NCBI GenBank assembly: GCA_035630195.1
Contig: DASQLD010000087.1
Location: forward strand, 1 to 15,173
From: DASQDN01 sp035630195
Lineage (GTDB): Bacteria > Acidobacteriota > Terriglobia > Bryobacterales > Bryobacteraceae
Length of the DNA stretch: 15,173 nucleotides
Direction of reading: 5' to 3'
This document shows positions 1 to 6,688 of this stretch, piece by piece; within the stretch, counting starts at the first letter, position 1; the number at the start of each line of letters is the position of its first letter. A program made the translations under genes and the position numbers. The notes under the pieces were generated by a model. The model saw nothing but the letters and a program-made list of their open reading frames with translations, was not told the DNA's origin and made no database searches.

Positions 1-992
1 TGGTATTCCGCATCGTCCAGCTCCATCCGCTTGAACATGTTCTCGGCGTAGAACCCGTAGTGCCCCGACGTCTTCCACAGGTCGGCGCGAGCGACGTGCG
101 GCGTATATACAAGCGAGTACCCTCGCTTGATGTATTCGTCGCGCATCCAGTCCTCAAGCTCTTTTCGAATGATGCCGCCCTTCGGATGGAAGAAGATTAG
201 CCCGGGCCCCGCAAGATCCTGAACGCTGAACAGGTCAAGTTCCTGGCCGAGCTTACGATGGTCGCGCTTCTTTGCCTCTTCAAGACGTTTGAGATACTCA
301 TCGAGATCCTTCTGCGAGAAGAATGCGGTCCCGTAAATGCGCTGCATGCGGTGACTGTTCTCGTCGCCTTTCCAATACGCGCCGGACGTTGAGAGGACCT
401 TGAAGGCTTTCAAACGTTTCGTGGAAGGCACGTGTGGGCCGCGGCAGAAGTCGATAAACGTCGGACCAAGTGTGTATTCGGAAAATACTTCACCGGCCTT
501 TTCCTGGATGAGCTCACACTTCATGTATTCGCCCATCTCGGCGTATTTGGCGATTCCATTTAACTTATTCGAAAGCCGGCGTTCGTAAGTTAAATCGCGC
601 TTTTGAATTTCCCACATCTTAGCCTCGATTTTTTCGAGGTCTTCGGGAGTGAATGGCGTTTCGCGCTGAAAATCATAATAGAAGCCAGCTTCCGTCGGCG
701 GGCCGATCCCGAGTTTTGTCTCCGGGAACAGCTCCAGTACGGCAAGCGCCAGTAGGTGTGCGGTCGAGTGGCGATACACCTCTAGGGCTTCGGCGTTCTT
801 AGATGTAAGGATCTGGATTGACGCGTCGCCTTCGAGTGGACGCGTCAAATCGTACATATCGCCATTGACCTTGGCGACGACGGCATCGTCGGCAAGGCGT
901 GAACTGATCGATTTTGCGATATCGAGAGGTGTGGTCCCCTCGGCAACGCTCTGGGAAGACCCATCCGGCAGGGTAACGGTAATACTACTCAT
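1..992 (-). CDS. thrS: Threonyl-tRNA synthetase, N-terminal part (cut by the left window edge)
   Basis: Class II aminoacyl-tRNA synthetase that charges tRNA-Thr in the cytoplasm and edits mischarged Ser-tRNA. The frame is open from an ATG at 992 to base 1, giving about 330 of the roughly 640 residues usual for the family. Seen in translation: an N-terminal TGS domain (starts MSSITVTLPDGSSQSVAEGTT, about residues 1-65), then the editing (second additional) domain with its HSTAH and CRGPH zinc-type motifs, and then the start of the catalytic core with GPGLIFFHPKGG and the motif 1 helix GIIRKELEDWMRDEY. Motifs 2 and 3 and the anticodon-binding domain lie outside the window. It is divergent from the ECF sigma gene, with a 75-base gap. 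Only a weak GCGAGAAA precedes the start. The start is chosen because it gives the canonical TGS N terminus. The identification is secure; only completeness is unknown. Confidence 0.96.
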   Translation of the reverse strand, partial: MSSITVTLPDGSSQSVAEGTTPLDIAKSISSRLADDAVVAKVNGDMYDLTRPLEGDASIQILTSKNAEALEVYRHSTAHLLALAVLELFPETKLGIGPPTEAGFYYDFQRETPFTPEDLEKIEAKMWEIQKRDLTYERRLSNKLNGIAKYAEMGEYMKCELIQEKAGEVFSEYTLGPTFIDFCRGPHVPSTKRLKAFKVLSTSGAYWKGDENSHRMQRIYGTAFFSQKDLDEYLKRLEEAKKRDHRKLGQELDLFSVQDLAGPGLIFFHPKGGIIRKELEDWMRDEYIKRGYSLVYTPHVARADLWKTSGHYGFYAENMFKRMELDDAEY

Positions 993-1067
993 TCTATTGG
1001 TTTCTCGCCATCGGCTTATTACTGGCAATTCATCGGGATAGCGGAAGTTTCAGCGTATCATGGGAGG
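993..1067. promoter_or_regulatory. Divergent intergenic region between thrS and the ECF sigma factor gene
   Basis: This 75-base gap must hold the start signals for both divergent genes. On the plus strand a TATCAT hexamer at 1056-1061 would place a transcription start close to the GTG at 1068. The GGGAGG at 1062-1067 touches that GTG and so cannot work as its ribosome binding site. No good -35 hexamer and no clear ECF-type -35/-10 pair was found. The promoter reading is inference from position and one hexamer. Confidence 0.35.
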
Positions 1068-1679
1068 GTGAGCGCGGAACAGACTGATGAACTCGCGCTC
1101 GTAGACCGTTCGCGGGCGGGTGACGCGAGCGCGTTCAGCGAGCTCGTTGAGCGGTATGAGCGCAAGATCTACCGCTTGGCCAAGCACATCACGCAGAACG
1201 ATGAAGATGCCGAGGATGTCCTTCAGGAAAGCTTTATGAAGGCGTACACGCACCTGGACTCGTTTCAAGGTGACTCGAAATTCTACACTTGGCTGGTGCG
1301 GATCGCCGTCAACGAGGCTTTGATGAAGCTTCGGAAGCGGAAAACTGATCGAACGGTATCGCTGGATGAGCCTCAGGATACCGGGGAAGATCTGGTGGCG
1401 CGAGAGATTGCTGTTTGGGATGACGATCCCGAGAAGAAGTATTCGCGCGAAGAGCTTGCCGACATCCTGAACAAGGCTGTGGAGAGTCTGAAACCAAGTT
1501 TTCGCACCGTTTTCGTGCTGCGTGACATCGAAGAATTGTCAACAGAAGACACTGCCGAGACGTTGGGAATTTCGGTACCCGCCGTCAAGAGCAGGCTGCT
1601 CCGCGCGCGGTTGCAGTTAAGGGAAAGACTCACCCGTTACTTCCGGCGCAAGGGGGACGACGTATTTGCTTACATGTAA
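1068..1679 (+). CDS. ECF-type RNA polymerase sigma factor (sigma-70 family, RpoE-like)
   Basis: Directs RNA polymerase to a specific promoter set, normally under control of a partner anti-sigma factor. The 203-residue product has the two-domain ECF layout. Region 2 spans about residues 22-90 and includes the DAEDVLQESFMKAY core-binding/-10 stretch and FYTWLVRIAVNEALMKLRKRK. An acidic linker covers about 98-125. Region 4 spans about 132-190 with the helix-turn-helix LSTEDTAETLGISVPAVKSRLLRAR. The start is GTG at 1068, the first possible start in this frame; upstream codons are open but contain no ATG, GTG or TTG. The only purine-rich tract (GGGAGG) abuts the GTG, so translation may be leaderless. 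The next gene overlaps its end by 14 bases and encodes a zinc-binding anti-sigma factor, which supports the assignment and suggests translational coupling. The regulon cannot be read from the sequence. Confidence 0.95.
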   Translation: MSAEQTDELALVDRSRAGDASAFSELVERYERKIYRLAKHITQNDEDAEDVLQESFMKAYTHLDSFQGDSKFYTWLVRIAVNEALMKLRKRKTDRTVSLDEPQDTGEDLVAREIAVWDDDPEKKYSREELADILNKAVESLKPSFRTVFVLRDIEELSTEDTAETLGISVPAVKSRLLRARLQLRERLTRYFRRKGDDVFAYM

Positions 1680-1926
1680 GGACTTTTTGAACGAGCTAAG
1701 CGAATTTTTGGACGAAAGTCTCGACCCGGCTATCCGGGCTGAGCTCCACAAGCATGTGGAGGAATGTCCAAATTGCTGGGTCATTCTGGATACGACTCAG
1801 CGAACGATAAAGGTTTACAAGGGTTTAGAGCCGCAGACGATTCCGCCTGATATCCACTCCCGGTTGATGACCGCGCTGCAGAAGAAGATGGCCGCCGCTC
1901 CCAAGTCCTCAAGCTCCAGTCAGTGA
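1666..1926 (+). CDS. Zinc-binding anti-sigma factor (zf-HC2/ZAS type), soluble
   Basis: Predicted to bind and hold the upstream ECF sigma factor in the cytoplasm. The 86-residue product starts at a TTG (1666), well spaced from the AGGGGGA at about 1651-1657. That start gives the usual N terminus MLTCKDFLNELSEFLDESLD. The ZAS zinc motif is visible as H30-x3-C34-x2-C37 (HVEECPNC), with C4 as a possible fourth ligand, as in zf-HC2 proteins. No transmembrane helix follows, so unlike many anti-sigma factors it carries no membrane sensor domain; sensing may be through zinc/thiol chemistry or an unseen partner. The C terminus is a serine-rich tail. It overlaps the sigma gene by 14 bases and ends 5 bases before the convergent phosphoesterase gene. 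Confidence 0.9.
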   Translation: MLTCKDFLNELSEFLDESLDPAIRAELHKHVEECPNCWVILDTTQRTIKVYKGLEPQTIPPDIHSRLMTALQKKMAAAPKSSSSSQ

Positions 1927-1931
1927 TGGGA

Positions 1932-3218
1932 TTATTCCAGGGTTACGCGCAATGGCATGTTGATTTTTCTGCCATCGCGGTCTAGCACATCGAAGGGAGC
2001 CGCCGACAAAGGCGTGATACGCATTTCCTTTCCTTCGATTTCGACGGACAGGAAATGCAGGACCGGAGCCCATCCTTCCATTTGAGCGCGGTCCATCGAA
2101 TCTCGTACGTCCCCAGTACGTAATTCTCCTCCCGCGCCACTCACCACGTAGCGGATGTTCCCTGTTTCCCCATTTTTCCGGCTGAACTGAAAGTTGTGCT
2201 CGTGACCCGTGAACACAACCTTAACCCCCTCTTTTTTAAAGATGTCGAGAAAATGGGATAGATCGTCCGCCACGGCGGGATGTCTTGGACCGGCATTAAA
2301 CGGCGGATGGTGAAAGTAGGGAATTTTCCATGGTACTCGAGATCCAGCCATATTCGTTTGCAGCCATTTGTGCTGATCGCTGTCTTTCCGATAGGCAGGC
2401 CTAGGTGGTCCGCTTTCACTATTCGTAGTGCTATCGAGCGCAAAAAAATCGACGAGGCCGCCATAGGAAAAGCGATAATATCGCGACGCCGTATGACCTG
2501 GAAAAAAGAAATTATCCAGGTAGGCCATCAGATCCCCACGACTCTCCGTTTCATTACCATCGTGATTCCCAAGAGACGGGTAGAACGGAATGCGCCCAAT
2601 CAATCGTTCGTAGGGACGGAAGAACTTCGAGTCCCAATGCGTATCCTTGTCACCGGTGCTGCTGAATCGCAGCGTAAGACCGATTTGTCCGTACACATTG
2701 TCCCCAGTGGTAATCACAAAGCGTACGGGGTTATCGCCAGAAAGCCGCTGAAACTCCTTCAGCATTGCGGCCGCTACGGATCGCTGCGCAGAGTCGCCAC
2801 TCCCCCAGTCGCCGATCACAAAGAAGCGCAGTTTATCCGATTTCTCCGGCCAGGTACGGACCTGCGACTTCCCAATGGATCGACCCTTCAATAGAACTTC
2901 GTAAGGATAATTGGTGTCGGGTTTTAGACCGGTGATCACCGTCCAGTTCTTGTCTGGGACTTCTATCGTCTTCCCGTCAATACGAACCGTGGCGGGGCCG
3001 TGGGAAACCGAGCTTCGACCAATAGTGTTTTCGCCAGTGGTTGCCCCCCATGCAATCAGAACCTCGGTCGGACCCACATCACCGACATACGCATAGAATC
3101 GCTGCTGCGCATAAGCAGAAGCACAACAGAGCACGAGTGCGAGTAGTGCTTTGTGGCGCGTATCGAATCTTGTCTCGTCTCTATGCCGGGATCCGACCAG
3201 TCTGGTGTAAATTTGCAT
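1932..3218 (-). CDS. Exported calcineurin-like metallophosphoesterase, purple acid phosphatase-like
   Basis: Predicted to hydrolyse phosphomonoesters outside the cytoplasm with a two-metal centre; the substrate is unknown. From the ATG at 3218 the product has 428 residues. It shows a long basic leader and a hydrophobic signal segment (about 22-38, ending SAYAQQ), an N-terminal FN3-like beta domain (about 40-122) as in purple acid phosphatases, and then the catalytic domain. Metal-site motifs occur in family order: GDWG (D137), GDNVY (D173, Y176), GNHD (N218), HHPPF (H303/H304) and GHEH (H339, H341). The GDxxY tyrosine is the ligand that makes the iron site purple in that family. An ATG at 3224 is also in frame, but GAAGG at 3226-3230 is only 1 base from it and 7 bases from the 3218 ATG, so 3218 is preferred. 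The gene is convergent with the anti-sigma gene and downstream of the kinase gene on the same strand. Confidence 0.9.
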   Translation of the reverse strand: MQIYTRLVGSRHRDETRFDTRHKALLALVLCCASAYAQQRFYAYVGDVGPTEVLIAWGATTGENTIGRSSVSHGPATVRIDGKTIEVPDKNWTVITGLKPDTNYPYEVLLKGRSIGKSQVRTWPEKSDKLRFFVIGDWGSGDSAQRSVAAAMLKEFQRLSGDNPVRFVITTGDNVYGQIGLTLRFSSTGDKDTHWDSKFFRPYERLIGRIPFYPSLGNHDGNETESRGDLMAYLDNFFFPGHTASRYYRFSYGGLVDFFALDSTTNSESGPPRPAYRKDSDQHKWLQTNMAGSRVPWKIPYFHHPPFNAGPRHPAVADDLSHFLDIFKKEGVKVVFTGHEHNFQFSRKNGETGNIRYVVSGAGGELRTGDVRDSMDRAQMEGWAPVLHFLSVEIEGKEMRITPLSAAPFDVLDRDGRKINMPLRVTLE

Positions 3219-3220
3219 CC

Positions 3221-3284
3221 GCATGCCTTCGTAAACGATTAGAGTCGCTCGACGCGGTGCGCATCAGTGCATGCGCTTCGTAAC
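3221..3284. repeat. Imperfect direct repeat overlapping the phosphoesterase ribosome binding site
   Basis: Two 16-base copies on the plus strand, GCATGCCTTCGTAAAC (3221-3236) and GCATGCGCTTCGTAAC (3269-3284), differ only by small indels and lie 48 bases apart, start to start. The gene-proximal copy contains the GAAGG ribosome binding site and the alternative ATG at 3224. The pair could be a regulatory direct repeat or a small local duplication; no known factor is recognised. Confidence 0.45.
3259..3276. repeat. Inverted repeat upstream of the phosphoesterase gene
   Basis: GCGCAT (3259-3264) and ATGCGC (3271-3276) form a 6-base-pair inverted repeat around CAGTGC, about 41 bases upstream of the preferred start. 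It may be an operator or a leader hairpin. There is no T-run beside it, so an intrinsic terminator is unlikely. It overlaps the upstream copy of the direct repeat. Confidence 0.35.
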
Positions 3285-3518
3285 TCAATTTACCAGTGTC
3301 GCTCGCTTCCTACTATTTTCGTGCTACGTATAAGAGATCAACAAACTTCCTTGTGTCTTCGGTTCGAATCGGAACTAGCCATCGGCTCCCGGTAAGATAA
3401 GGGCGCGCAATACCACGAAAGCGTCCCCTCGATCGCACCGTATCGACATTACGCCTTCGACACTGGACTGCCTTGTGGGACGTTCTACAGCGTGCCAATC
3501 GACGACTTCGCGAGATAG

Positions 3519-3553
3519 CTGAAGTTCGTAAGTTTACGGTAGCGAAACTTCAG
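3519..3553 (-). terminator. Hairpin across the kinase stop codon (possible transcript end, no U-tract)
   Basis: CTGAAGTT (3519-3526) pairs with AACTTCAG (3546-3553). Inside it, CGTAA (3527-3531) pairs with TTACG (3534-3538), so 13 base pairs can form with one asymmetric bulge (3539-3545). It straddles the TAA at 3534-3536 of the minus-strand kinase gene. The downstream strand lacks a U-run, so it may protect the mRNA 3' end or only weakly terminate. Confidence 0.35.
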
Positions 3554-4472
3554 GGGTTTTTCGCGGGAGACCTGTAAGGACGGAATCCTCACCTTTTTGT
3601 TTGATCTCGCTATCAAAGTGGGCAACGATGATATCCCGGCGTCCAAGAATTGCGCTGATCTCCTCCGGACGCAAATACCCACTTAAAGCTTGCGTAAGCT
3701 TGGCGCTATTCAGCTCCCGTAAACCGCGCAGTAGCTTGTGGTCCACTCGTCCCGGTAATGCATTTTTCTTCTGCAATGCCACAGTAGTCCGGAAGGCACG
3801 GGTGTGGTCGATCATCCAGAGCTTCCAGTCTGGAGTGATTAGAAGATTGCCCTGATTGCGATCGGTGTTGTAGATGAGTTGGTCGAATACGCGAACGATG
3901 TTCAAGGCGTCCACCCAGAATTGCGACGCAGGAGGTTTGATCCCTTTGTCACGTCGTTCCATCTCGGTAATCCAGATATTGTCCAGCCACCATGTCATCG
4001 ATCCGAGCCGGCCGTCTATGTCACGTTCCACGGACATCGGAATGGTGTCTATACCGATCAGCTTGCCCAGACGATACGCTGCGATATTGAACTTGTAGGA
4101 GTCGCGAAAGTTCTTCTCGACCGTACCCTCAGCCCCGCGAAAGACTGGCTTGAAGACATCGATACCCTGATACTGCGCGTCGTGGGTCAACTTGCCATCC
4201 GAGAGAGTCACCCTCGAGGCGCCGGTAGTTCCGGTGTCGAGTTTCTTGCGATCCACAATTCGAGCCGTTTTGAGAAACGCCTCCATCTCGGCGTCGCTCA
4301 GCTTTGGAACCGGTTTTAAAGGAGGAGGAGTACTGTCGGCAGGCTGGGAAGTCGCCTTTTGGCTAGCGACCGCCTCCGTTGCAGGCCGCGCAATCTCCTG
4401 AGTAGGCGTCTGAGCACAAATACGGACAACGAAAACTAGTGCGGAAAGTATCGAAACAGGCAGTGCACCCAT
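3534..4472 (-). CDS. Exported atypical kinase-like protein (HipA/PI3K/Fam20-like fold)
   Basis: Recognised by motif order as a member of the atypical protein/lipid kinase fold; the substrate is unknown. From the ATG at 4472 it has 312 residues. There is a hydrophobic N-terminal export signal (1-20, ending ICA-QTP, with no basic n-region and an Arg inside), a Pro/Ala/Thr-rich linker (21-57), and then the kinase-like domain. Visible elements are a Gly-containing hairpin (GTTGASRVTLSDG, 81-93), VFKP with candidate ATP-binding K108, the helix DSYKFNIAAYRLGKLIGIDTIP, the catalytic-loop-like YNTDRNQGNLL (D204, N209) and the metal-binding-like WMIDHTRAF (D222). A GTG at 4478 is in frame but has zero spacing to GAGGGG (4478-4483); the ATG at 4472 is better placed. 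It lies 60 bases after the TPR gene, so co-transcription is likely. A 15-base palindrome abuts the ribosome binding site. Kinase activity is inference. An inactive pseudokinase is possible, but the K, D/N and D positions are all present. Confidence 0.78.
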   Translation of the reverse strand: MGALPVSILSALVFVVRICAQTPTQEIARPATEAVASQKATSQPADSTPPPLKPVPKLSDAEMEAFLKTARIVDRKKLDTGTTGASRVTLSDGKLTHDAQYQGIDVFKPVFRGAEGTVEKNFRDSYKFNIAAYRLGKLIGIDTIPMSVERDIDGRLGSMTWWLDNIWITEMERRDKGIKPPASQFWVDALNIVRVFDQLIYNTDRNQGNLLITPDWKLWMIDHTRAFRTTVALQKKNALPGRVDHKLLRGLRELNSAKLTQALSGYLRPEEISAILGRRDIIVAHFDSEIKQKGEDSVLTGLPRKTPEVSLP

Positions 4473-4482
4473 AATCACCCCT

Positions 4483-4497
4483 CGGAGCTGAGCTCCG
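4483..4497. promoter_or_regulatory. 15-base palindrome touching the kinase ribosome binding site
   Basis: CGGAGCT and AGCTCCG flank a single central base. On the minus-strand transcript it would form a 6-base-pair, three-base-loop hairpin whose last G is the first base of the GAGGGG ribosome binding site. It lies between the TPR stop codon and the kinase start. It could be an operator, a translational control hairpin or a processing site. No U-tract follows, so it is not a standard terminator. Confidence 0.45.
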
Positions 4498-4532
4498 CTG
4501 TGGAGACGCGCAACGCCTTGGCAGTGTTTCGG

Positions 4533-6593
4533 TTACTGTTGCTTAGGAGCGCCGCGCTCTCCCGATTCTCGCGCAAGGCGTACCTTGGCGGAATCGAGCT
4601 TCTTCTGCACCTTGGCCACCTCTGTGGCATCTCGCTCGCTGGGAGATGCGCTTTCCCATTCCCTTAGCGAATGCTGCCAATGCGTGATCGCGTCCTTCAG
4701 ATTTCCCTGTTTGAAGTACACATCACCTAGATGATCGTGAACCGTCGGGTCCTTGGAAAACCGGGCGATCGCAAGCTTTAGATATTCTTCCGCCTTAGCG
4801 AGATCCCCCGCCCGGTAGTAGGCCCAACCCAAGCTATCAAGGTACGCTCCGTTGGTCGGCTCAAGTTCGACGGCTTGTTTGATGTAAGTGAGAGCGTCTT
4901 GCAGTCGGACATTGCGATCCGCCAGCATATAGCCCAGATAGTTCAGTGCGGATGAGTTCTTAGGATTCAGCTCGAGAACCTTCTTGAACTCGACTTCCGC
5001 CGCGTCGAACTTCTTCATCTTTTCGTACATCGCGCCGCGCATGAAAGAGATCGACTCTTTTTCGTCTTTCGACTCAGACAGCTTGTCGGCGGCATCGACG
5101 GCCTTGGCCATCTCGGTATAGTTTTTGCCCTTTTCGTAGATCTGCGCCAAGCTAATATAGGTGTCGCGGTCGTTCTTTCCATCCAGCAGCTTCTTGATTT
5201 CTGCCGCTGCATCGTCCACGCGCCCGATGTCGGCCAGGATGGAGGCGCGAACCGATGCGAGCATTCGGTCCTCAGGAAATTTTTTCACCGCGGCGTCTGC
5301 TTCCTGCAGGGCTTTATCGAAATCCTTTGAGATCCGATGAGTGTCGATCACCTGTGCTGCCGACCGGGACGCAAGCCCATCATCGAGATCGGCAATCTGC
5401 CGGAAAGTTGCAATCGCTTCCGGGAATTGCTCAGCGCCGCGGTACATCAGGCCAAGCCGTTCGAGCAACAACGCGCGGTTGCTTTTTTCTCCGCTGCTAT
5501 ACGTCCGTTTCGCAGTTGCCGCCAGGACATCCTTAAGCGCAGTGAGTGCTTCGGCAGATTTGCCCTCAGCTTCTAGGATGTTCACCTCGTTGTACTGCAC
5601 TTCAAGATTCTTCGGTTCGATGCTAATAGCCTTGTTCGAGGCCTCCCGAGCCTTCACGAAATCTTTCTTCTGCCGGTAAATTTGCGAAATCCGAAGCTGC
5701 GATTGCCAGTCTTTCTTGTCCCGTTCGACGATTTCGTTGTAAACATTCAGAGCTTCATCGAAGCGTTCCGCGAGAAGCAAATTCTGAGCATACGCTCGCT
5801 TCAAGTCCAGGTTTTCAGGCTGTAATTCAAGGGCACGGCGCAGAGTCTCCGCTGCAAGACCATAATCCCGAAGTTGTTCATATTGGCTTGCCAGCGCCAT
5901 CAACGTGCGCGGAGACGGATTCTTGTCCGTTAGCCGCTTCAGCAAATCCGAGGATCTCTGGCTATCGCCCAAATCGGCATAAACGACTGCCAAACCGGTC
6001 AATGCATCTTCGTGATTCGGATCAGCCTCAAGAACTTTTTTGTAAGCTTTCTCTGCTTCGACAGAGTTCTGTGCAATCTTGTGAAGTCGTCCGAGCATCA
6101 GCCAGGTATCGATGTCTTTGGGCTGAATTTCGACGATCTTCGTATACTGTTCGATCGCTTTCCGCAGCATGGTTTCGTCGACCTTCCCCTGTTGGGAGTC
6201 GCCAATCATGCGCGTGTAGATGCGGCCTAAAATACGGCGTGAATTCAGATCGGACGGATTCGTCCGCAGCGCCTCTTCGGCGTCCTGTGCCGCTTCCCGA
6301 AGTCTGCCCGACTGTACGTACAAATCGGATAGTTCTTCGCTGATGAAAGCCGCGTCCGGGTCCGCCTTCAAAGCGAGACGCAGGTTTTCAATCGCCTTAT
6401 TGAGGAAATCTCCCTTGTTGCCCGCTTGCTCGGCATACATGTGGCCCAAAGTGTAGTGGTAGTAAGCCGCTGCCTTGTCGACCGGCTTACTGGCAGCCGT
6501 CGTTTGGCCTGCCGCTTGACTGGCCGCGATACTAACAGTAAGAATGCCTAAAACCAGGCCGGGGAATCGATTCAGGAACCGAAATGAGGTCAT
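4533..6593 (-). CDS. Large exported TPR-repeat protein
   Basis: A predicted periplasmic or envelope scaffold made almost entirely of tetratricopeptide repeats, which bind peptides or partner proteins; no enzyme domain is seen. From the ATG at 6593 it has 686 residues: a signal peptide (MTSFRFLNRF, then a hydrophobic stretch ending SQAAGQ), then about 17 consecutive TPR-like units by eye. The last three are the most canonical (NYLGYMLADRN, LDSLGWAYYRAGD, HDHLGDVYFKQGN). The tail is basic and polar (KVRLARESGERGAPKQQ). The frame is open back to a GTG at 6647, but that would put 18 unlikely residues before the signal peptide and run through the presumed promoter, so 6593 is preferred. No ribosome binding site is well placed for it; GGAGG lies 29 bases upstream. 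It is divergent from purH and leads into the kinase gene 60 bases downstream. The start is uncertain; the family call is firm. Confidence 0.88.
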   Translation of the reverse strand: MTSFRFLNRFPGLVLGILTVSIAASQAAGQTTAASKPVDKAAAYYHYTLGHMYAEQAGNKGDFLNKAIENLRLALKADPDAAFISEELSDLYVQSGRLREAAQDAEEALRTNPSDLNSRRILGRIYTRMIGDSQQGKVDETMLRKAIEQYTKIVEIQPKDIDTWLMLGRLHKIAQNSVEAEKAYKKVLEADPNHEDALTGLAVVYADLGDSQRSSDLLKRLTDKNPSPRTLMALASQYEQLRDYGLAAETLRRALELQPENLDLKRAYAQNLLLAERFDEALNVYNEIVERDKKDWQSQLRISQIYRQKKDFVKAREASNKAISIEPKNLEVQYNEVNILEAEGKSAEALTALKDVLAATAKRTYSSGEKSNRALLLERLGLMYRGAEQFPEAIATFRQIADLDDGLASRSAAQVIDTHRISKDFDKALQEADAAVKKFPEDRMLASVRASILADIGRVDDAAAEIKKLLDGKNDRDTYISLAQIYEKGKNYTEMAKAVDAADKLSESKDEKESISFMRGAMYEKMKKFDAAEVEFKKVLELNPKNSSALNYLGYMLADRNVRLQDALTYIKQAVELEPTNGAYLDSLGWAYYRAGDLAKAEEYLKLAIARFSKDPTVHDHLGDVYFKQGNLKDAITHWQHSLREWESASPSERDATEVAKVQKKLDSAKVRLARESGERGAPKQQ

Positions 6594-6688
6594 GGGAGAC
6601 AAAAAGGCGGGGTACCGCAAATCCTCCATACTAGTATAACGCTGCACGCAGGCAAGCGTTTCAAGACGTGCAAGAATAGTCCTTTTCT
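6594..6688. promoter_or_regulatory. Divergent promoter region between the TPR gene and purH
   Basis: The gap carries the 10-base palindrome ATACTAGTAT (6628-6637). It yields a -10-like TATACT on the minus strand (6633-6638) and TATAAC on the plus strand (6635-6640), so the two genes may have overlapping -10 elements. A TTGAAA lies on the minus strand at 6659-6664, but 20 bases from TATACT, which is longer than the ideal spacing. No good plus-strand -35 is seen. The promoter role is inference from hexamer similarity. Confidence 0.4.

Larger units (their letters stand above)
3219..3533. other. Gene-poor gap upstream of the phosphoesterase, with repeats
   Basis: No convincing coding region is seen here. 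Short frames, for example 3313-3498 on the minus strand, encode basic, low-information peptides without a ribosome binding site. The gap holds an imperfect direct repeat (3221-3236 and 3269-3284), an inverted repeat (3259-3276), and the outer arm of a hairpin that spans the kinase stop codon (3519-3553). A phosphoesterase promoter is expected here, but no clear -35/-10 pair was found. GGTTCGAATC at 3361-3370 resembles a tRNA T-loop, but no tRNA can be built around it. Confidence 0.6.

Noticed and set aside
2280..2894. Plus-strand 204-codon open frame
   Set aside because: Antisense to the phosphoesterase gene, whose metal-site motifs occupy the other strand; no domain is recognisable.
3310..3385. 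tRNA gene suggested by GGTTCGAATC at 3361-3370
   Set aside because: The T-stem has a G-G mismatch, no matching acceptor strand, D-arm consensus or anticodon arm is found upstream, and no CCA follows at the right distance.
3313..3498. Minus-strand open frame of 61 codons in the kinase-phosphoesterase gap
   Set aside because: Basic, low-information peptide with no ribosome binding site and no recognisable family.
4483..4497. Intrinsic terminator for the TPR gene
   Set aside because: The stem is followed by AGGGGTGATT rather than a U-run and abuts the kinase ribosome binding site.
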